Program-made: the position numbers and the translations under genes | Part shown: positions 42,270-52,053 of the stretch, piece after piece | Layout of the letters: the number at the start of each line of letters is the position of its first letter | How positions within the stretch are numbered: the stretch's first letter is position 1 | Notes under the pieces: model-generated | What the model saw: only the letters and a program-made list of their open reading frames with translations | Database searches by the model: none | Told to the model about the DNA's origin: nothing | NCBI GenBank assembly: GCA_030068145.1 | Contig: JAPJBO010000349.1 | Span: 62,001 to 126,000 of the forward strand | Direction of reading: 5' to 3' | DNA length: 64,000 nucleotides | From: Diplonema papillatum | Lineage: Eukaryota > Euglenozoa > Diplonemea > Diplonemida > Diplonemidae

Positions 42270-42482
42270 GGTTTGCAAGAACGTGCTTGGAATGGGTATG
42301 TGCTCAACACCGCACTGGTCCCGTCTGCGCCGTGTTTCGGTCCTTTAAGCCACGGACACATAAGGCGGACCATCATCAGCGTGGAACCTGAGTGTCTGCA
42401 GACAGGACTGCGGCGTGAGTCTGGTTTGTCAGGCGGCTGTTCGTAGCTCGTCACAGCCAGGACCACCCGTGCTACTAGAGGG
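42270..42482 (+). repeat. ~215-bp dispersed repeat (copy 2)
   Basis: Near-identical direct copy of 40028-40240, bounded on both sides by poly-G runs. Confidence 0.9.
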
Positions 42483-43129
42483 GGGGGGGTCGGAACAATA
42501 CAGCTGCGACACGGTCTTTCGTCCTTGACCGCATAAGCTACGGCACACGCTAGATATTTGTAATTCGCAACTGGCGGTCAACCCTCGAGTGCTTCTTCCA
42601 ACAAAGGTGGTTATGAAGAACATAGAAGACAGTGCAAACGAACGGAGGCCGTGGACTCCCAAGAACCCGAAGGTTGGGGGCAAAAACCCCCACCGCTTCT
42701 ATGCAGCAACTCTTGCAGAGCGAGGATGGGAACTGGGAGGGACGGGCTGCCTGATGCGGTGTGCTTTTGTCGATTCCCGAAAGCGAAAGTGTGCTCCCCG
42801 CTTCGACCTTCCGAACCCTTGCGCGCGGCAAGCAAGAGCGGACCAATAAACTGCAGGGCTTGCCGTTCAGTCGCTCAATACTCGGGTGACCCTGAGCGCA
42901 CCGAATGCTCAAACGAACCACTTGAAACCCGTTTTTCGTACTTCCAATCTCAGCCACATGCAATGCGTGAGGAAACTGAACCGCCCAAGTAGGACCTTCT
43001 GATCATCATTTGCAAATTTGCCACCTGAAACCACGTCCAGGATATGAGCTCAGGGTAGCGCGGTCAACAAAAACTCTAGTTGACCTTTCTACTTTCTCCT
43101 ACTCTCGCGGTGTACGGTTTTTGGGGGAT

Positions 43130-43285
43130 ACCCTTCAACCAGCCTGCACAATGTATTGAGGCGTAATCAGCGGACTTTGGTGGTTGATCGGAATTCCTAC
43201 TGAGAAAGTGACACAGGGCAAATCCAAGGGGGAAAAGGACCAACCGGTACGCACAACCAAAACGAAGCGCGGTGTCCTTTTCCGG
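43130..43285 (+). repeat. Dispersed ~145-bp repeat (copy 3 of 3)
   Basis: AGCCTGCACAATGTATTGAG, TTTGGTGGTTGATCGGAATT and GGGGGAAAAGGACCAACCGG, CGCACAACCAAAACGAAGCG; the same element as at 31026-31165 and 32497-32650, but with the 5' block inverted relative to the 32497 copy, indicating rearrangement. Confidence 0.65.
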
Positions 43286-43398
43286 ACGTACCGCTGACTT
43301 GATGGCGCCGGCGGGGTGCACCGGAAGCTCTCGTGTGCCAACAGCCCGATACTCTACCCAGTTTCCTTGTTTTTTTCTGACGGAGTTTGCCAAAAGAA

Positions 43399-43402
43399 AG
43401 AG

Positions 43403-43479
<77 letters not shown>
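43399..43479. repeat. (GA)n microsatellite, about 80 bp
   Basis: Pure GA repeat, giving artefactual Arg-Glu and Ser-Leu reading frames on the two strands. Confidence 0.97.
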
Positions 43480-43483
<4 letters not shown>

Positions 43484-44012
43484 GGGGAACGGGAGTGCCA
43501 TCCGATTATTCCGAGGCGCCAAATACGCGAGCTGGAGGTACGTTTGTGACGGAGGACGACATGAAGCGAGAAAGAAGAGCGAGAGTGAGAGAGAGGGATC
43601 ACGAACTTCGTGAACAAAGTGAGAAAGTTTTGGACGAGCTCATACCGAAGGGCGGTCTTGGGTGTGCGGGGGGACGGGGGGCACCCGGGGGGTAGACCTG
43701 CTGGTCAAGTGCGAAACACACAAAGACCGCAGGAGCACACGCAGCAACTCCCCGCCGAAAAACTGTATTGTCTCGGCTTGATTGTGCAAACACATGTCCC
43801 TAAGAGAGCGCGTGAGCGTCGGGATCCGAGTTGCAGATACCGTCGTAGTCCACTGCTGTGAGTGCCGTCTCAGGGTCGAGGGAAGTCATTTTGGCTTGTT
43901 GCGGCATGCACTCGCCGGATAGCATTACGATCAATGACGACGTGGTGTTGTTTGTGCATGCCGGGGGAGGACTAGCCTGATATAGTGTACATACATGTAG
44001 CCTCTACGACCG

Positions 44013-44228
44013 CTCGCACGGCGGACTCTCCCTCCCGGTTGGATGAGTGAATGCGGGAGTGAAAAAGTGAAGGAGTGCCACTCCCGCATTTCTTAGGCAA
44101 AATACAAGGAAAATGAGAGAAATGCGGGAGTGGACTCCCTCAATGCGGGAGTGGGACTCCTGCATTGCGGGAATGACCCCGATCGCACAAACACTCCACC
44201 ATCCGGTGGGGGGAGTCCGCCGTGCGAG
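44013..44228. mobile_element. Foldback/MITE-like element, 216 bp
   Basis: Left CTCGCACGGCGGACTCTCCC and right GGGGGGAGTCCGCCGTGCGAG form about 30-bp inverted ends. The interior has five copies of AATGCGGGAGTG in both orientations. No coding content; no clear target duplication. Confidence 0.75.
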
Positions 44229-44344
44229 AAACATCCTGGCTGCGTAACATGGCGCGATCACGGGGTTTTTTCTGCGAGACACATACGCTCCGATCGTAAG
44301 CCGGCCCACCTATCTCGAACTGCAAAGTGCCTATCTTATCACGG

Positions 44345-44504
44345 TCTAGCAGGTCCATCCCTGTAGCTTGGAGCTACATATGCCTGAAGCTGTCTATCAC
44401 GGCCACCCAGTTACATGTACAAGCCATCGCTACAAAAATCTGCATTCTAACCCCAAACTAACACGGCGTTTTTTTACGCATGCTGCTGGGACCGAACCGG
44501 CTCA
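44345..44504. mobile_element. Miniature inverted-terminus element, about 160 bp
   Basis: Left end CTAGCAGGTCCATCCCTG and right end ACCGAACCGGCTCA match the TGAGCCGGTCCACCCC family termini imperfectly. The interior shares TGTCTATCACGGCC, CATCGCTACAAAAATCTGCA and TTCTAACC-CAAACTA with the element at 20489-20662. Confidence 0.55.
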
Positions 44505-44815
44505 CGATCGCCAATAAGAGAAAGTGTTATGATAAAACGGGGGGCTTTTGCTCAGAGGAAACGTTGCAAGCCTCGGAATCTCGTAGCATTTAGTGGGGAC
44601 CATCGAGCACCCTCAATGAGCGCTACATCGCAAAGCTTCTCGTTTTCAGGAGTCCAAGGGGCGCTGGCGAAGGAAACGCGGCTACTTCTGCAGCGTTGTA
44701 CTTGAGATTGAATACGGGACAAATAAAGACGAACGCGGTGTGCGGTGCAATCGCACAGATGCATTTTGCCTTCGTAAGCACCATTTCATATTGGTTCCGA
44801 TCTCTGAATTGACGA

Positions 44816-46366
44816 CTACGCCTCGAACGGGAACGCCTTGACCTGCATGCCGTTGACGTCGAGCTGCCACGTGATGGACGAGATGTTTTTGGGGGCAAAG
44901 CCAGGGATTCCCTCGAAGCGAAGGCGCGCGAAGATGGTCAGCAGCGCGATCTTGCCCTCGAGAATGGCCATGTTCTTGCCGAGGCACAGGCGGGGTCCCG
45001 CGTTGAATGTCGGGTACATGTACTCGTTGAAGTCGGAAGTGATCGTGTTGTCTGCTTTGATCCAGCGTTCCGGTTTGAACACAGTCGCATCGGGGCCCCA
45101 CACGCTCTCATTGCGGTTCATGGCGTAGGTGTTCCAAGCGATGAAGACGCCCTTGGGTGCCGTGAACCCAGACGGAAACGTCGTCGGCACATCGCAGACT
45201 TTCTTGTTGAGTGGGACGCTCGGATGCAGGCGCAGCGTCTCCATGAAGATGGCTTCCGAGACCGGCGACTTTCCTTCGATGTCGTCGAACGTCAGAGGTT
45301 CGCCTTTCGCGTTGTTGTCAAAGCACTTCATCGCTTCATCGTGCAGGGCCTGCTGCCAATGCTTGTACTCGGGTCGGACAAGGAAGTCGATGCACGAGGT
45401 CAAGGCCGCGCCTGTCGTGTCTCTCCCAGCTATGACGAAGTTAAGGATCATGTCACGGACAAACTTCTTAATCCCGCACTTCGACGCAAGCTCGGGGTCC
45501 TCCTCCGCGTGCTGCAGGAACAACCCGGTGAGGGTTTGGTCGTTGGCCACCGTCTGCTCGCGAATCTGCCCGTTTGCGTCGATGTACTCGTCGACGACGT
45601 TGTACACGTACTCGTTCACCTTCGCGACGTTCCGCGTCATCTCTCTTTCGGCGGCGGTGAGCTGAAAGTGGTAGAGCACCTTCCACCAGGGTGTGATCAA
45701 CCTCCGCGCAGCGTTCATGGCGCACGCGTCAAACGCGTCCTGAAAGGCACAGTCCTCCGGGTTCTGGCTGAGGGAGTCGACGTGCCTGTTGAACGCGATG
45801 CTGTTGATGCAGTCGAACGTGAAGTGGTAGAAGTACTTCTGCATCTCGAGCGGTTCCCCTTTTGCCGCTTGCTCGGCCATCAAATTGCACAGCTGCTTCG
45901 CGTGCACGCCGAAGACGTTGCTCATGCGGTCTCTCAGCTGCCTCCTGTTAAACATGTGCGCAGACACAATTCGCTGCCTCTTCCACTCAGCTCCGTCTGA
46001 AACAAATATGCCGGTTCCCAGCAGGGAATTCAAAGCCTCGTACATGTCGTATCCCTTGGTGAAGTTGTTAAACTTGTCCTTCAGCATGCACTTCACGTCG
46101 TCGACATCAATAATGAACACGATCTTCTTCCCGCCGAGGAAGCACGCCGCGAATGGCTTCCAACCGTTCTGCTGAAAGCCTTCGGTCTGGAACTCGAAGA
46201 CTGTCTTGTCGCTGCCTCTGCCGACGCACTTCACGATTTGCCTTGTGATGCCGAAGAAAGGTTCGCTGCCCGGCTTGTGGGGCACGCCTTTGACGGAACC
46301 TGCCGACAGCTTCCAAAGAAGCAGCGCCACAAACACCAACGCGAAGTTCGCAACAAGAAGCCACAT
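44816..46366 (-). CDS. Cytochrome P450, CYP86/CYP704-like
   Basis: Complete intronless 516-residue P450. A N-terminal hydrophobic anchor (residues 2-20, WLLVANFALVFVALLLWKL) places it on the endoplasmic reticulum. Diagnostic motifs are all present: WKRQR in helix C (128-132), the oxygen-activation motif AGRDTT in helix I (313-318), ETLR of helix K (376-379), PERW (432-435) and the haem loop FNAGPRLCLGK (454-464) with axial Cys461. The AGRDTT, PRLCLGKNMA and overall length fit clan CYP86 (CYP86/94/704), whose plant and fungal members omega-hydroxylate fatty acids; substrate assignment is inference. It needs a P450 reductase as electron donor. No frameshift or missing motif, so it is probably functional. 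Confidence 0.95.
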   Translation of the reverse strand: MWLLVANFALVFVALLLWKLSAGSVKGVPHKPGSEPFFGITRQIVKCVGRGSDKTVFEFQTEGFQQNGWKPFAACFLGGKKIVFIIDVDDVKCMLKDKFNNFTKGYDMYEALNSLLGTGIFVSDGAEWKRQRIVSAHMFNRRQLRDRMSNVFGVHAKQLCNLMAEQAAKGEPLEMQKYFYHFTFDCINSIAFNRHVDSLSQNPEDCAFQDAFDACAMNAARRLITPWWKVLYHFQLTAAEREMTRNVAKVNEYVYNVVDEYIDANGQIREQTVANDQTLTGLFLQHAEEDPELASKCGIKKFVRDMILNFVIAGRDTTGAALTSCIDFLVRPEYKHWQQALHDEAMKCFDNNAKGEPLTFDDIEGKSPVSEAIFMETLRLHPSVPLNKKVCDVPTTFPSGFTAPKGVFIAWNTYAMNRNESVWGPDATVFKPERWIKADNTITSDFNEYMYPTFNAGPRLCLGKNMAILEGKIALLTIFARLRFEGIPGFAPKNISSITWQLDVNGMQVKAFPFEA

Positions 46367-47837
46367 GGCGGAGCCGGTGTCCTCTCTTAATTGTATGTCT
46401 TGCCGACAATCAACCGAGGTTGATGCGCAGTCTGGTGACTTTCGACTTTTCTTGTTATCCTTCCTGGAGGTGGTGGTTCTGCTATCAATATTTTCTCGCT
46501 TCCCTTTTTAGAGTGCAAGTTCGCTTTGAGGTTCCGGGGTTTCAATGAAAGTCTTCGGGTGACCCGTTTTCTGTTTGCTGATGCTCTGATGCTGATACCA
46601 ATGGTGACGGAATCATCGTCTTCGTCCACATCAAAATTGTCCCCCCGAGCGACTGCCTCGGCAGAACTGCCGGCGGGGAAACCCAAGAAAAAGCGCGCGG
46701 CGCGAAAGCGCAGCATTCGAAGCCGTCTTCGTCCACATTGAGATCGTCTTCGGACGACGTTATCAAGTAACCCTAGCCTTTGACAAAGCAGGCTGGTGGT
46801 GCATTTCAAGTTCACACAACTAATGATGACCAAGGTTCGGTATGATGCGGGTCGGGAGTGGGGCCGGTTCATGCAGAATCTAACGTTATTTGTGGATTAG
46901 AAGGGAATCTGTTCGCTCTATGTCCTCAGGCAAGCTCATCGGCATCAAGAGCACAAGGGCAAAAAAGGCTTGCTCGATACGCTGGACTAACGATCCTAAC
47001 GATCCTAACGATCCTAACGATCCTTTGGTATCGGCCAGATTTGACTAACGGGACTACAAAGATGCCCACCAACGTCGTTTGTATAGCGGCGCAACACCCC
47101 GAAACCGCCTGTTGTTATTTATAGAATCGTCAGATCCATCTGATTCTCACTCGGCGGCCCGAAGCTTTACCATTGGTCGGCAGGTCTCACGTTCGCAGGT
47201 GGTTTTCGGTCTGAGACAAAGAAAAAGGATTACGCGAAAGGGTTTGGAGGGGGAGACTGACGGCACGGAACAAAGCAACTTTCTTTCGTAGACTGGTGGC
47301 AGGAAGGGGCATCATCAGCGCGGAGCCTGAGTGTCTGCAGACAGGACAGCGGCGTGAGTCTGGTTAGCTCGTCACAGCCAGGACCACCCATGCTACGAGA
47401 GCATGGGTGGCCCTGGTTCGCGGGCTGGTGGCGGGGGAAGGTTGCTAGCAGTGCTCACGCTGAGGCCAGGAGTGCCTGGCTTCTCGTCGTGTTCAGGACA
47501 CGGAAAGCACGGAGGGCCCGGGCTAATGGGCAAACAAGAGTGTCAGCGGCCGTGCGAGGGAGAGAAGTCCTGCCGCTGCAGCAGGGCATCAGTCGGTTTT
47601 GAACTTTCACTGGAAGCTTGCAGACTAACGTCTAACACGACAAGAAGAGGCTGTCACAACAGTTCGACAGCGTGAGAGATTCAAACGAAAGTGCTCTCGC
47701 GCGCAAAGCTTCAACGACCGGCAGTGCAATTGCATTTGGTTAGTTTGCCCTACACTTCTTGTATGCCCGCAAAGAGAGAGAGAGAGGTGTTGCTGCTGAC
47801 CTGCAGGATGTACCTGCAGGTCTAAGTAGATTCTGAC
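46367..47837. other. Intergenic: P450 upstream region and repeats
   Basis: Probable promoter of the P450 right of 46366. 46550-46740 has a plus-strand Ser/Lys/Arg-rich frame (PAGKPKKKRAARKRS) too short to call. 46988-47023 is a 10-bp tandem repeat (ACGATCCTAA, four copies). 47308-47402 is a fragment of the 40028-40240 repeat. Confidence 0.5.
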
Positions 47838-48115
47838 GAAGGGAAGGTGTAAAACCATTTTGGTAAACATTGTTTACCGATTTTTCAGAAAAGGGGGGGG
47901 GGGGGGGTCGGTAAACATTCACTGTACTGTGGGTCGGGCCTGGCGTGTCGCTCTCTTTAGTGCGTCTTCGTCACAACCACGCAGCCTGTTTGAGGCGGGG
48001 GGGGCTCCAAGCGAACACTTTTGAAGCGGGACAACCTGCATACGTCTGTTTTTCAGTGTCCGAACCTTGGCCTTGGACGTGCGGTAACAACGTCCCAACA
48101 TTGCATAGATAGGAT

Positions 48116-48481
48116 TTAGAGGTTGTCCCATCTCGAAAACAAGGTTTTAGAGGTTGCCCCACCTCGAAAACAAACTTGTAGAGGTTGTCCCACCTCGAAA
48201 ACATTTGAAGTGGACAACCTCTAAAAGCTTGCTTTCGAGGTGGGACAACCTCTAAAAGTTTGTGTTTGAAGTGGGACAGCCTCTTAAAGCTTGCTTTCGA
48301 GGTGGGACAACCTCTAAAAGTTTGTTTTTGAAGTGGGACAACCTCTAAAAGCTTGTTTTCGAGTGGGACAACCTCTAAAAGCCTGTTTTCGAGGTGGGAC
48401 AACCTCTAAAAGCTTGTTTTCGAGGTGGGACAACCTCTAAAAATTTGTTTTCGAAGTGGGACAACCTCTAAAAGCTTGTAC
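48116..48481. repeat. ~32-33-bp minisatellite, left part, with internal inversion
   Basis: Unit GGACAACCTCTAAAAGCTTG plus TTTTCGAGGTG. Three units at 48116-48205 are in inverted orientation and nine at 48212-48480 are direct, with the switch at about 48205-48212. The array resumes at 51433-51531 after the inserted element. Confidence 0.9.
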
Positions 48482-48508
48482 TGAGCCGGTCCACCCCATC
48501 CTGATGGC

Positions 48509-48632
48509 CTGTAATAGACTGTGATAGACTGTGATAGACTGTGATAGACTGTGATAGACTGTGATAGACTGTGATAGACTGTGATAGACTGTGATAGACT
48601 GTGGTAGACTGTGATAGACTGTGATAGACCAC
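48509..48632. repeat. 10-bp subterminal tandem repeat, about 12 copies
   Basis: GTGATAGACT units, with one GTAATAGACT and one GTGGTAGACT variant. Likely binding sites for the element's transposase, by analogy with subterminal repeats of CACTA and hAT elements. Confidence 0.92.
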
Positions 48633-48860
48633 TGGGTGATATTCGATGACATAATGTACTATATTTGTGGGTATTGTAGTTTGTTTTGTGCGCAGCCATG
48701 AGACTGGTGCAGGAAGAGGTCTCACCCGAAGCGACGAGAGAGTTTGTGTTGGGCAGGCTTCACGTTGACTGCAAGTTCCGGCCAGCGAACGAGTCCGAAC
48801 CCAGAGCCAAAGCACATCCGGCACACCATAAGTTTTTTGGCAGTAGATGACTCACGGTAC

Positions 48861-50287
48861 TCATCGGTGTTCTCCCCCTTCATTTGTGAATATCCTGTCT
48901 GTCTTCTTCGTCGATCGGACAGAAGGCATCTGTTGTTGATTTGGCTCCGGGGGTTCGGCACACGCCTGGGCTGCTTTACCCCTGCGGGGATAGTCAGCAG
49001 GTATCGCGAAATCCGCTTTGTCGAATGCAATAATGCTTTCGAGAAGCTCTCTCATCTTCCCCGTTCTACCGAGGCCCCGCTTCCGGCATTGGTCCTCGAG
49101 ACATGCTCGTGAGTTGTTGTCGACCATATCGGATGTGGACAGCTCTTTGATGGCAGCACGAGCTTCGTCCTCTGCGAGGACCTTTTTGTTTCGTTTCTTG
49201 AAGAGTGCTTCTCCTGCTGCCTGCTTACTGTTCTCTTCGTACTCGTCAGCGAGCCGATGCGACCTTGAGACAGTGGTCTCCCAGTTCAGGTAAGTTTCCT
49301 TGCAATAGGCAAGGACTTTCTCATTTCCGAGCAGTTCGGATGACACTGCTGGAAGGTTCCCTGAACGGAACATGGCAACTGCGCGGAGTACATCGTCAGT
49401 TACCCCGACGCCACGACAATCCTCGATCACTGCTTTGGCAATGCCGACAGGTTTCTCGGTCATGTTGGCATTGCAGCCTGGAGGGGCGTGGGCGTCGCTG
49501 ACTGCGTTGACGTACTTTTCCACCTCCAAGCACTTGAACGAGCGGATGTGCTTTACGATTACCTCGTCGAAACGCACTCCCTCCTCCGTCCCTGGATCTT
49601 CCAGTTCGAGCTCGTTCGGCAACGGGTTGCTGGAGAGGGACTTGACGGCGGCCTTCAGTTGATCGGCATACGAGGTCGGCCCGCATTCGCGATCTCGACC
49701 AAGCTTGTTACCATCGGCGGCAAGATGCCCAAACTTGAGTGTTGTGGGCGGGGAACTGCCTTCAACCAGCTTCAGGTTATCGGGCACGCTGCAGCCGAAC
49801 AAATCTTTTCTCCCTTCGAAGGCAAGAGCACGGAGAGGCGGGTTGGTCAGGTTGTGACATAGACACGCGATGATTCCGATCCAAGCCTCCTTGACCGACC
49901 CCAGCTCAGATAATTGCCAGAGAAGCTGGCTGAGAGGATAGGTCAATGCTGTGAACACCCTGCGCAGCATGCGGAGCTTGTCGCAGAAGCTGGGGTTGCC
50001 AAGGGCGATGAATAGCTTGTGCCACTTGTTCGGCACTTTAGTCTTCGCACCGGGAGCACTCGAGTAGAGCACATTATCGCGCTGTTCCAAATACAGTTGC
50101 AACCAACCGGCCACGATCTTGCCCTGAACCGTGTGTGTCAGGCTGTACGCACCGGCTGTCAACGAACAAAAGCGGCCGGACTTCTTGGGAACCCAGAACA
50201 TGCCAGCCGGCGAAAGTCCGGTGGTTTGGGTAAACCAGTGCGCGAAGGGATCATTGCCAGCTATGAACTGGTATGCCAGCGGAATCA
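48861..50287 (-). CDS. Putative transposase, C-terminal ORF with SAP-like motif
   Basis: Minus-strand frame of about 475 codons that opens where the upstream ORF ends and lacks its own ATG at the start (the first codon shown is GTG), so it is probably expressed by continuation of the 50285-50956 frame after a -1 shift, or the copy carries a mutation there. Protein features: aromatic-rich IPLAYQFIAGNDPFAHWFTQ, a helical LRRVFTALTYPLSQLLWQLSELG region, acidic GTEEGVRFDEVIVKHI and near the C-terminus LEDQCRKRGLGRTGKMRELL, which fits the SAP motif (helix-turn-helix DNA binding). Lys-rich AGEALFKKRNKKVLAEDEA precedes it. No family recognised; transposase role is inferred from position between the element's termini. 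Confidence 0.55.
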
Positions 50288-50956
50288 CACTTTCAGCGGG
50301 AGCTGGTCGGAGGACAGCTGGTCTAGCATGCTGCTGTCGGCGAGATGCTGTCTGTGGACAGGCTCCATGATGACCTCATCAACGAACTGTGCACTGTAGA
50401 GGTCGGTGCACACACCGAACATCGCTCGGTCGGTCACTACCTTCTTCAATCGTGGCATAAAAGCCTCGTCGCAGACTTGGAAGCCAAGTTCAAGCAACTT
50501 ATCATTTAGCTCCGTGAAGTACTTCGAGGTGCGCTCGATATGGCGTACCACCGCGTCGTTCGTCTTCACGATGACAAGCGCAGCTAAGGCGGCATGCCTC
50601 CTCCATACTGCTTCGACTGAGTCGAAGTAAGTAAAGGATAGCGTGAGCACGTCCTTGTTGCGGCCAGGCAAGTCGCCCGCGTCCCCAGACAGACAGATGT
50701 CTCCAGTATTGAGACGCAGCAGAAACTCCATGTCCTGCAAGATCATGCTCAGTGCAAGAGCACGTCGTACGACGCGTCGACTTACGTCATTCCTCAAGTC
50801 CAGATTTGGAAACGGGCGCAAGATGATGTGCGTGGTTTCCTTGATGAGGGTCGGGATCCTTGACAGCGGAACCCGAGCTACGACGAACGCAAGGACGAGC
50901 TCACGTAGTGAAGTGGAAACCTCCTCTTCTGCACCTGAACCAGTGCTTCCCGACAT
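50285..50956 (-). CDS. Putative transposase, N-terminal ORF
   Basis: 223 codons from ATG 50956 (MSGSTGSGAEEEVSTSLREL). Contains helical segments (LVLAFVVARVPLSRIPTLIK, DVSRRVVRRALALSMILQDM), a possible RNase-H-like start (GDICLSGDAGDLPG followed by KDVLTLSFTYFDS) and a second candidate acidic position (VVTDRAMFGVCTDLYS). The stop TGA at 50287-50285 overlaps the next frame; a -1 shift at CTG AAA would fuse the two into about 700 residues. No family recognised. The catalytic assignment is speculative and no DDE triad is proven. Confidence 0.55.
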   Translation of the reverse strand: MSGSTGSGAEEEVSTSLRELVLAFVVARVPLSRIPTLIKETTHIILRPFPNLDLRNDVSRRVVRRALALSMILQDMEFLLRLNTGDICLSGDAGDLPGRNKDVLTLSFTYFDSVEAVWRRHAALAALVIVKTNDAVVRHIERTSKYFTELNDKLLELGFQVCDEAFMPRLKKVVTDRAMFGVCTDLYSAQFVDEVIMEPVHRQHLADSSMLDQLSSDQLPLKV

Positions 50957-51203
50957 TTGGATTATTTTATTATGCGTGGAGGAGAAACCCTACGAAGGGG
51001 CAGAGCTTCCAATACACAAACCGAACCCGGGGGTGATCGTAAGCTCATGTGGGCTGAATTAGTTTGAGCTAAAAAACAGAGAATCGAAGGCGAGAATCTG
51101 CGTCGCCGACGCAACGGTTACCTCTTCGAACGTGAACTATCGTGCGTTCGCTTTTTCAGCTCGCCTTGATAGGCGCGCTTGGCCGCCCCAGTCCACAAGC
51201 CCT

Positions 51204-51394
51204 GTGATAGACTGTGATAGACTGTGATAGACTGTGATAGACTGTGATAGACTGTGGTAGACTGTGATAGACTGTGATAGACTGTGATAGACTGCGATAG
51301 ACTGTGATAGACTGTGATAGACTGTGATAGACTGTGATAGACTGTGATAGACTGTGGTAGACTGTGGTAGACTGTGATAGACTGTGATAGACAG
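51204..51394. repeat. 10-bp subterminal tandem repeat, about 19 copies
   Basis: GTGATAGACT units in the same orientation as the left array (48509-48632), with a few GTGGTAGACT and GCGATAGACT variants. Confidence 0.92.
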
Positions 51395-51432
51395 AAGAAT
51401 GCACTTCGATGGGGGAGGGGTGGACCGGCTCA

Positions 51433-51531
51433 CTTGTGTTTGAAGTGGGACAACCTCTGAAAGTTTGTTTTCGAAGTGGGACAACCTCTAAAACCTTGTT
51501 TTTGAAGTGGGACAACCTTTAAAATCTGTCT
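51433..51531. repeat. ~33-bp minisatellite, right part
   Basis: Three further units (GTTTGAAGTGGGACAACCTC style) continuing the array interrupted at 48481. Confidence 0.9.
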
Positions 51532-51767
51532 TCCTTCTTCTTTTTTGCACCAGTGTGATGAACTTTCCTGTGCTCTTTTTGGTCTTTCTGACCCCAAAAC
51601 GCCTCAAAAAAAATTTCGCGCCTGCGGTGCGCTCTATCTCAGTCTACCTGGTAGTACCAGTAGGTCAGGTGAAAAACCGCGCCCGGCGCGGCGAACTATG
51701 CCGTGCGGCCAAGAGGGAGGGGGGGGTCGGTAAACAATGTTTACCAAAATGTTTTTTACACCTTCCC

Positions 51768-52053
51768 GAAGGTCATGAGATTTCTCAGCGTGGGCCTTCT
51801 ACTTGGGAGAGAAGAGACGGAGTGTTCTCAGAGGCTGGAGGCAAAAACAACGGCGAGCTTCCGACTCCGAAGGGGCGACCTCGGAAATTTCTCTCAGTAC
51901 AGGCTGCTCACGAAATCCCGTGGCAGTCGACGCGTGCGTTTCTTGGCCCTCTGCGTGCTAGGGAGAGAGGGGGGAGGTGGGCAGCGGGGGGAATTCACCG
52001 GAGAGATCTGTTGTGCCAGGTCAGCTTTTTGTTTTGCGCAGACAGTGGCAAAA
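51768..52053. other. Intergenic, no recognisable feature
   Basis: No domain-bearing frame. Confidence 0.4.

Larger units (their letters stand above)
48482..51432. mobile_element. Candidate autonomous transposon of an unclassified family (2951 bp)
   Basis: Left end TGAGCCGGTCCACCCC (48482-48497) is matched exactly in reverse complement by GGGGTGGACCGGCTCA (51417-51432). The element interrupts a unit of the 33-bp minisatellite: joining ...AAAGCTTGT (to 48479) with GTTTGAAGTG (from about 51438) restores a normal unit, and CTTGT occurs on both sides (48475-48479 and 51433-51437) as a probable target duplication of 5-7 bp. Subterminal arrays of the 10-bp repeat GTGATAGACT lie at 48509-48632 and 51204-51394. 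Between them are two overlapping minus-strand ORFs. Miniature relatives with the same termini occur at about 11.5, 12.9, 20.5, 44.4 and 53.0 kb. Confidence 0.75.
47841..51767. mobile_element. Outer inverted-terminus element containing nested insertions
   Basis: 47841-47880 (GGGAAGGTGTAAAA, then TTTTGGTAAACATTGTTTAC) is repeated in reverse complement at 51727-51767, about 38 of 41 positions agreeing apart from a 1-2 bp indel. GAA lies directly outside both ends (47838-47840 and 51768-51770), a possible 3-bp target duplication. The inner side of each terminus carries a poly-G tract and a GGTAAACA palindrome. Between the ends lie the 33-bp repeat array and, inside that, the 48482-51432 element. 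Without the inner insertion the outer element would be about 0.98 kb and non-coding. Confidence 0.6.

Noticed and set aside
42550-42963. Minus-strand 137-codon frame
   Set aside because: No domain, no compositional support, lies among repeats.
43316-43620. Arg-Glu or Ser-Leu repeat proteins across the GA microsatellite
   Set aside because: Pure translation of a dinucleotide repeat.
46526-46741. Short plus-strand Ser/Lys/Arg-rich ORF upstream of the P450
   Set aside because: Basic and Ser tracts come from simple TCG/AAG-rich sequence; too short and no homologous domain.
48116-51531. CRISPR-like arrays (regular 32-33 bp and 10-bp repeats)
   Set aside because: Units are contiguous without unique spacers and no cas genes are present; these are minisatellites or transposon subterminal repeats.
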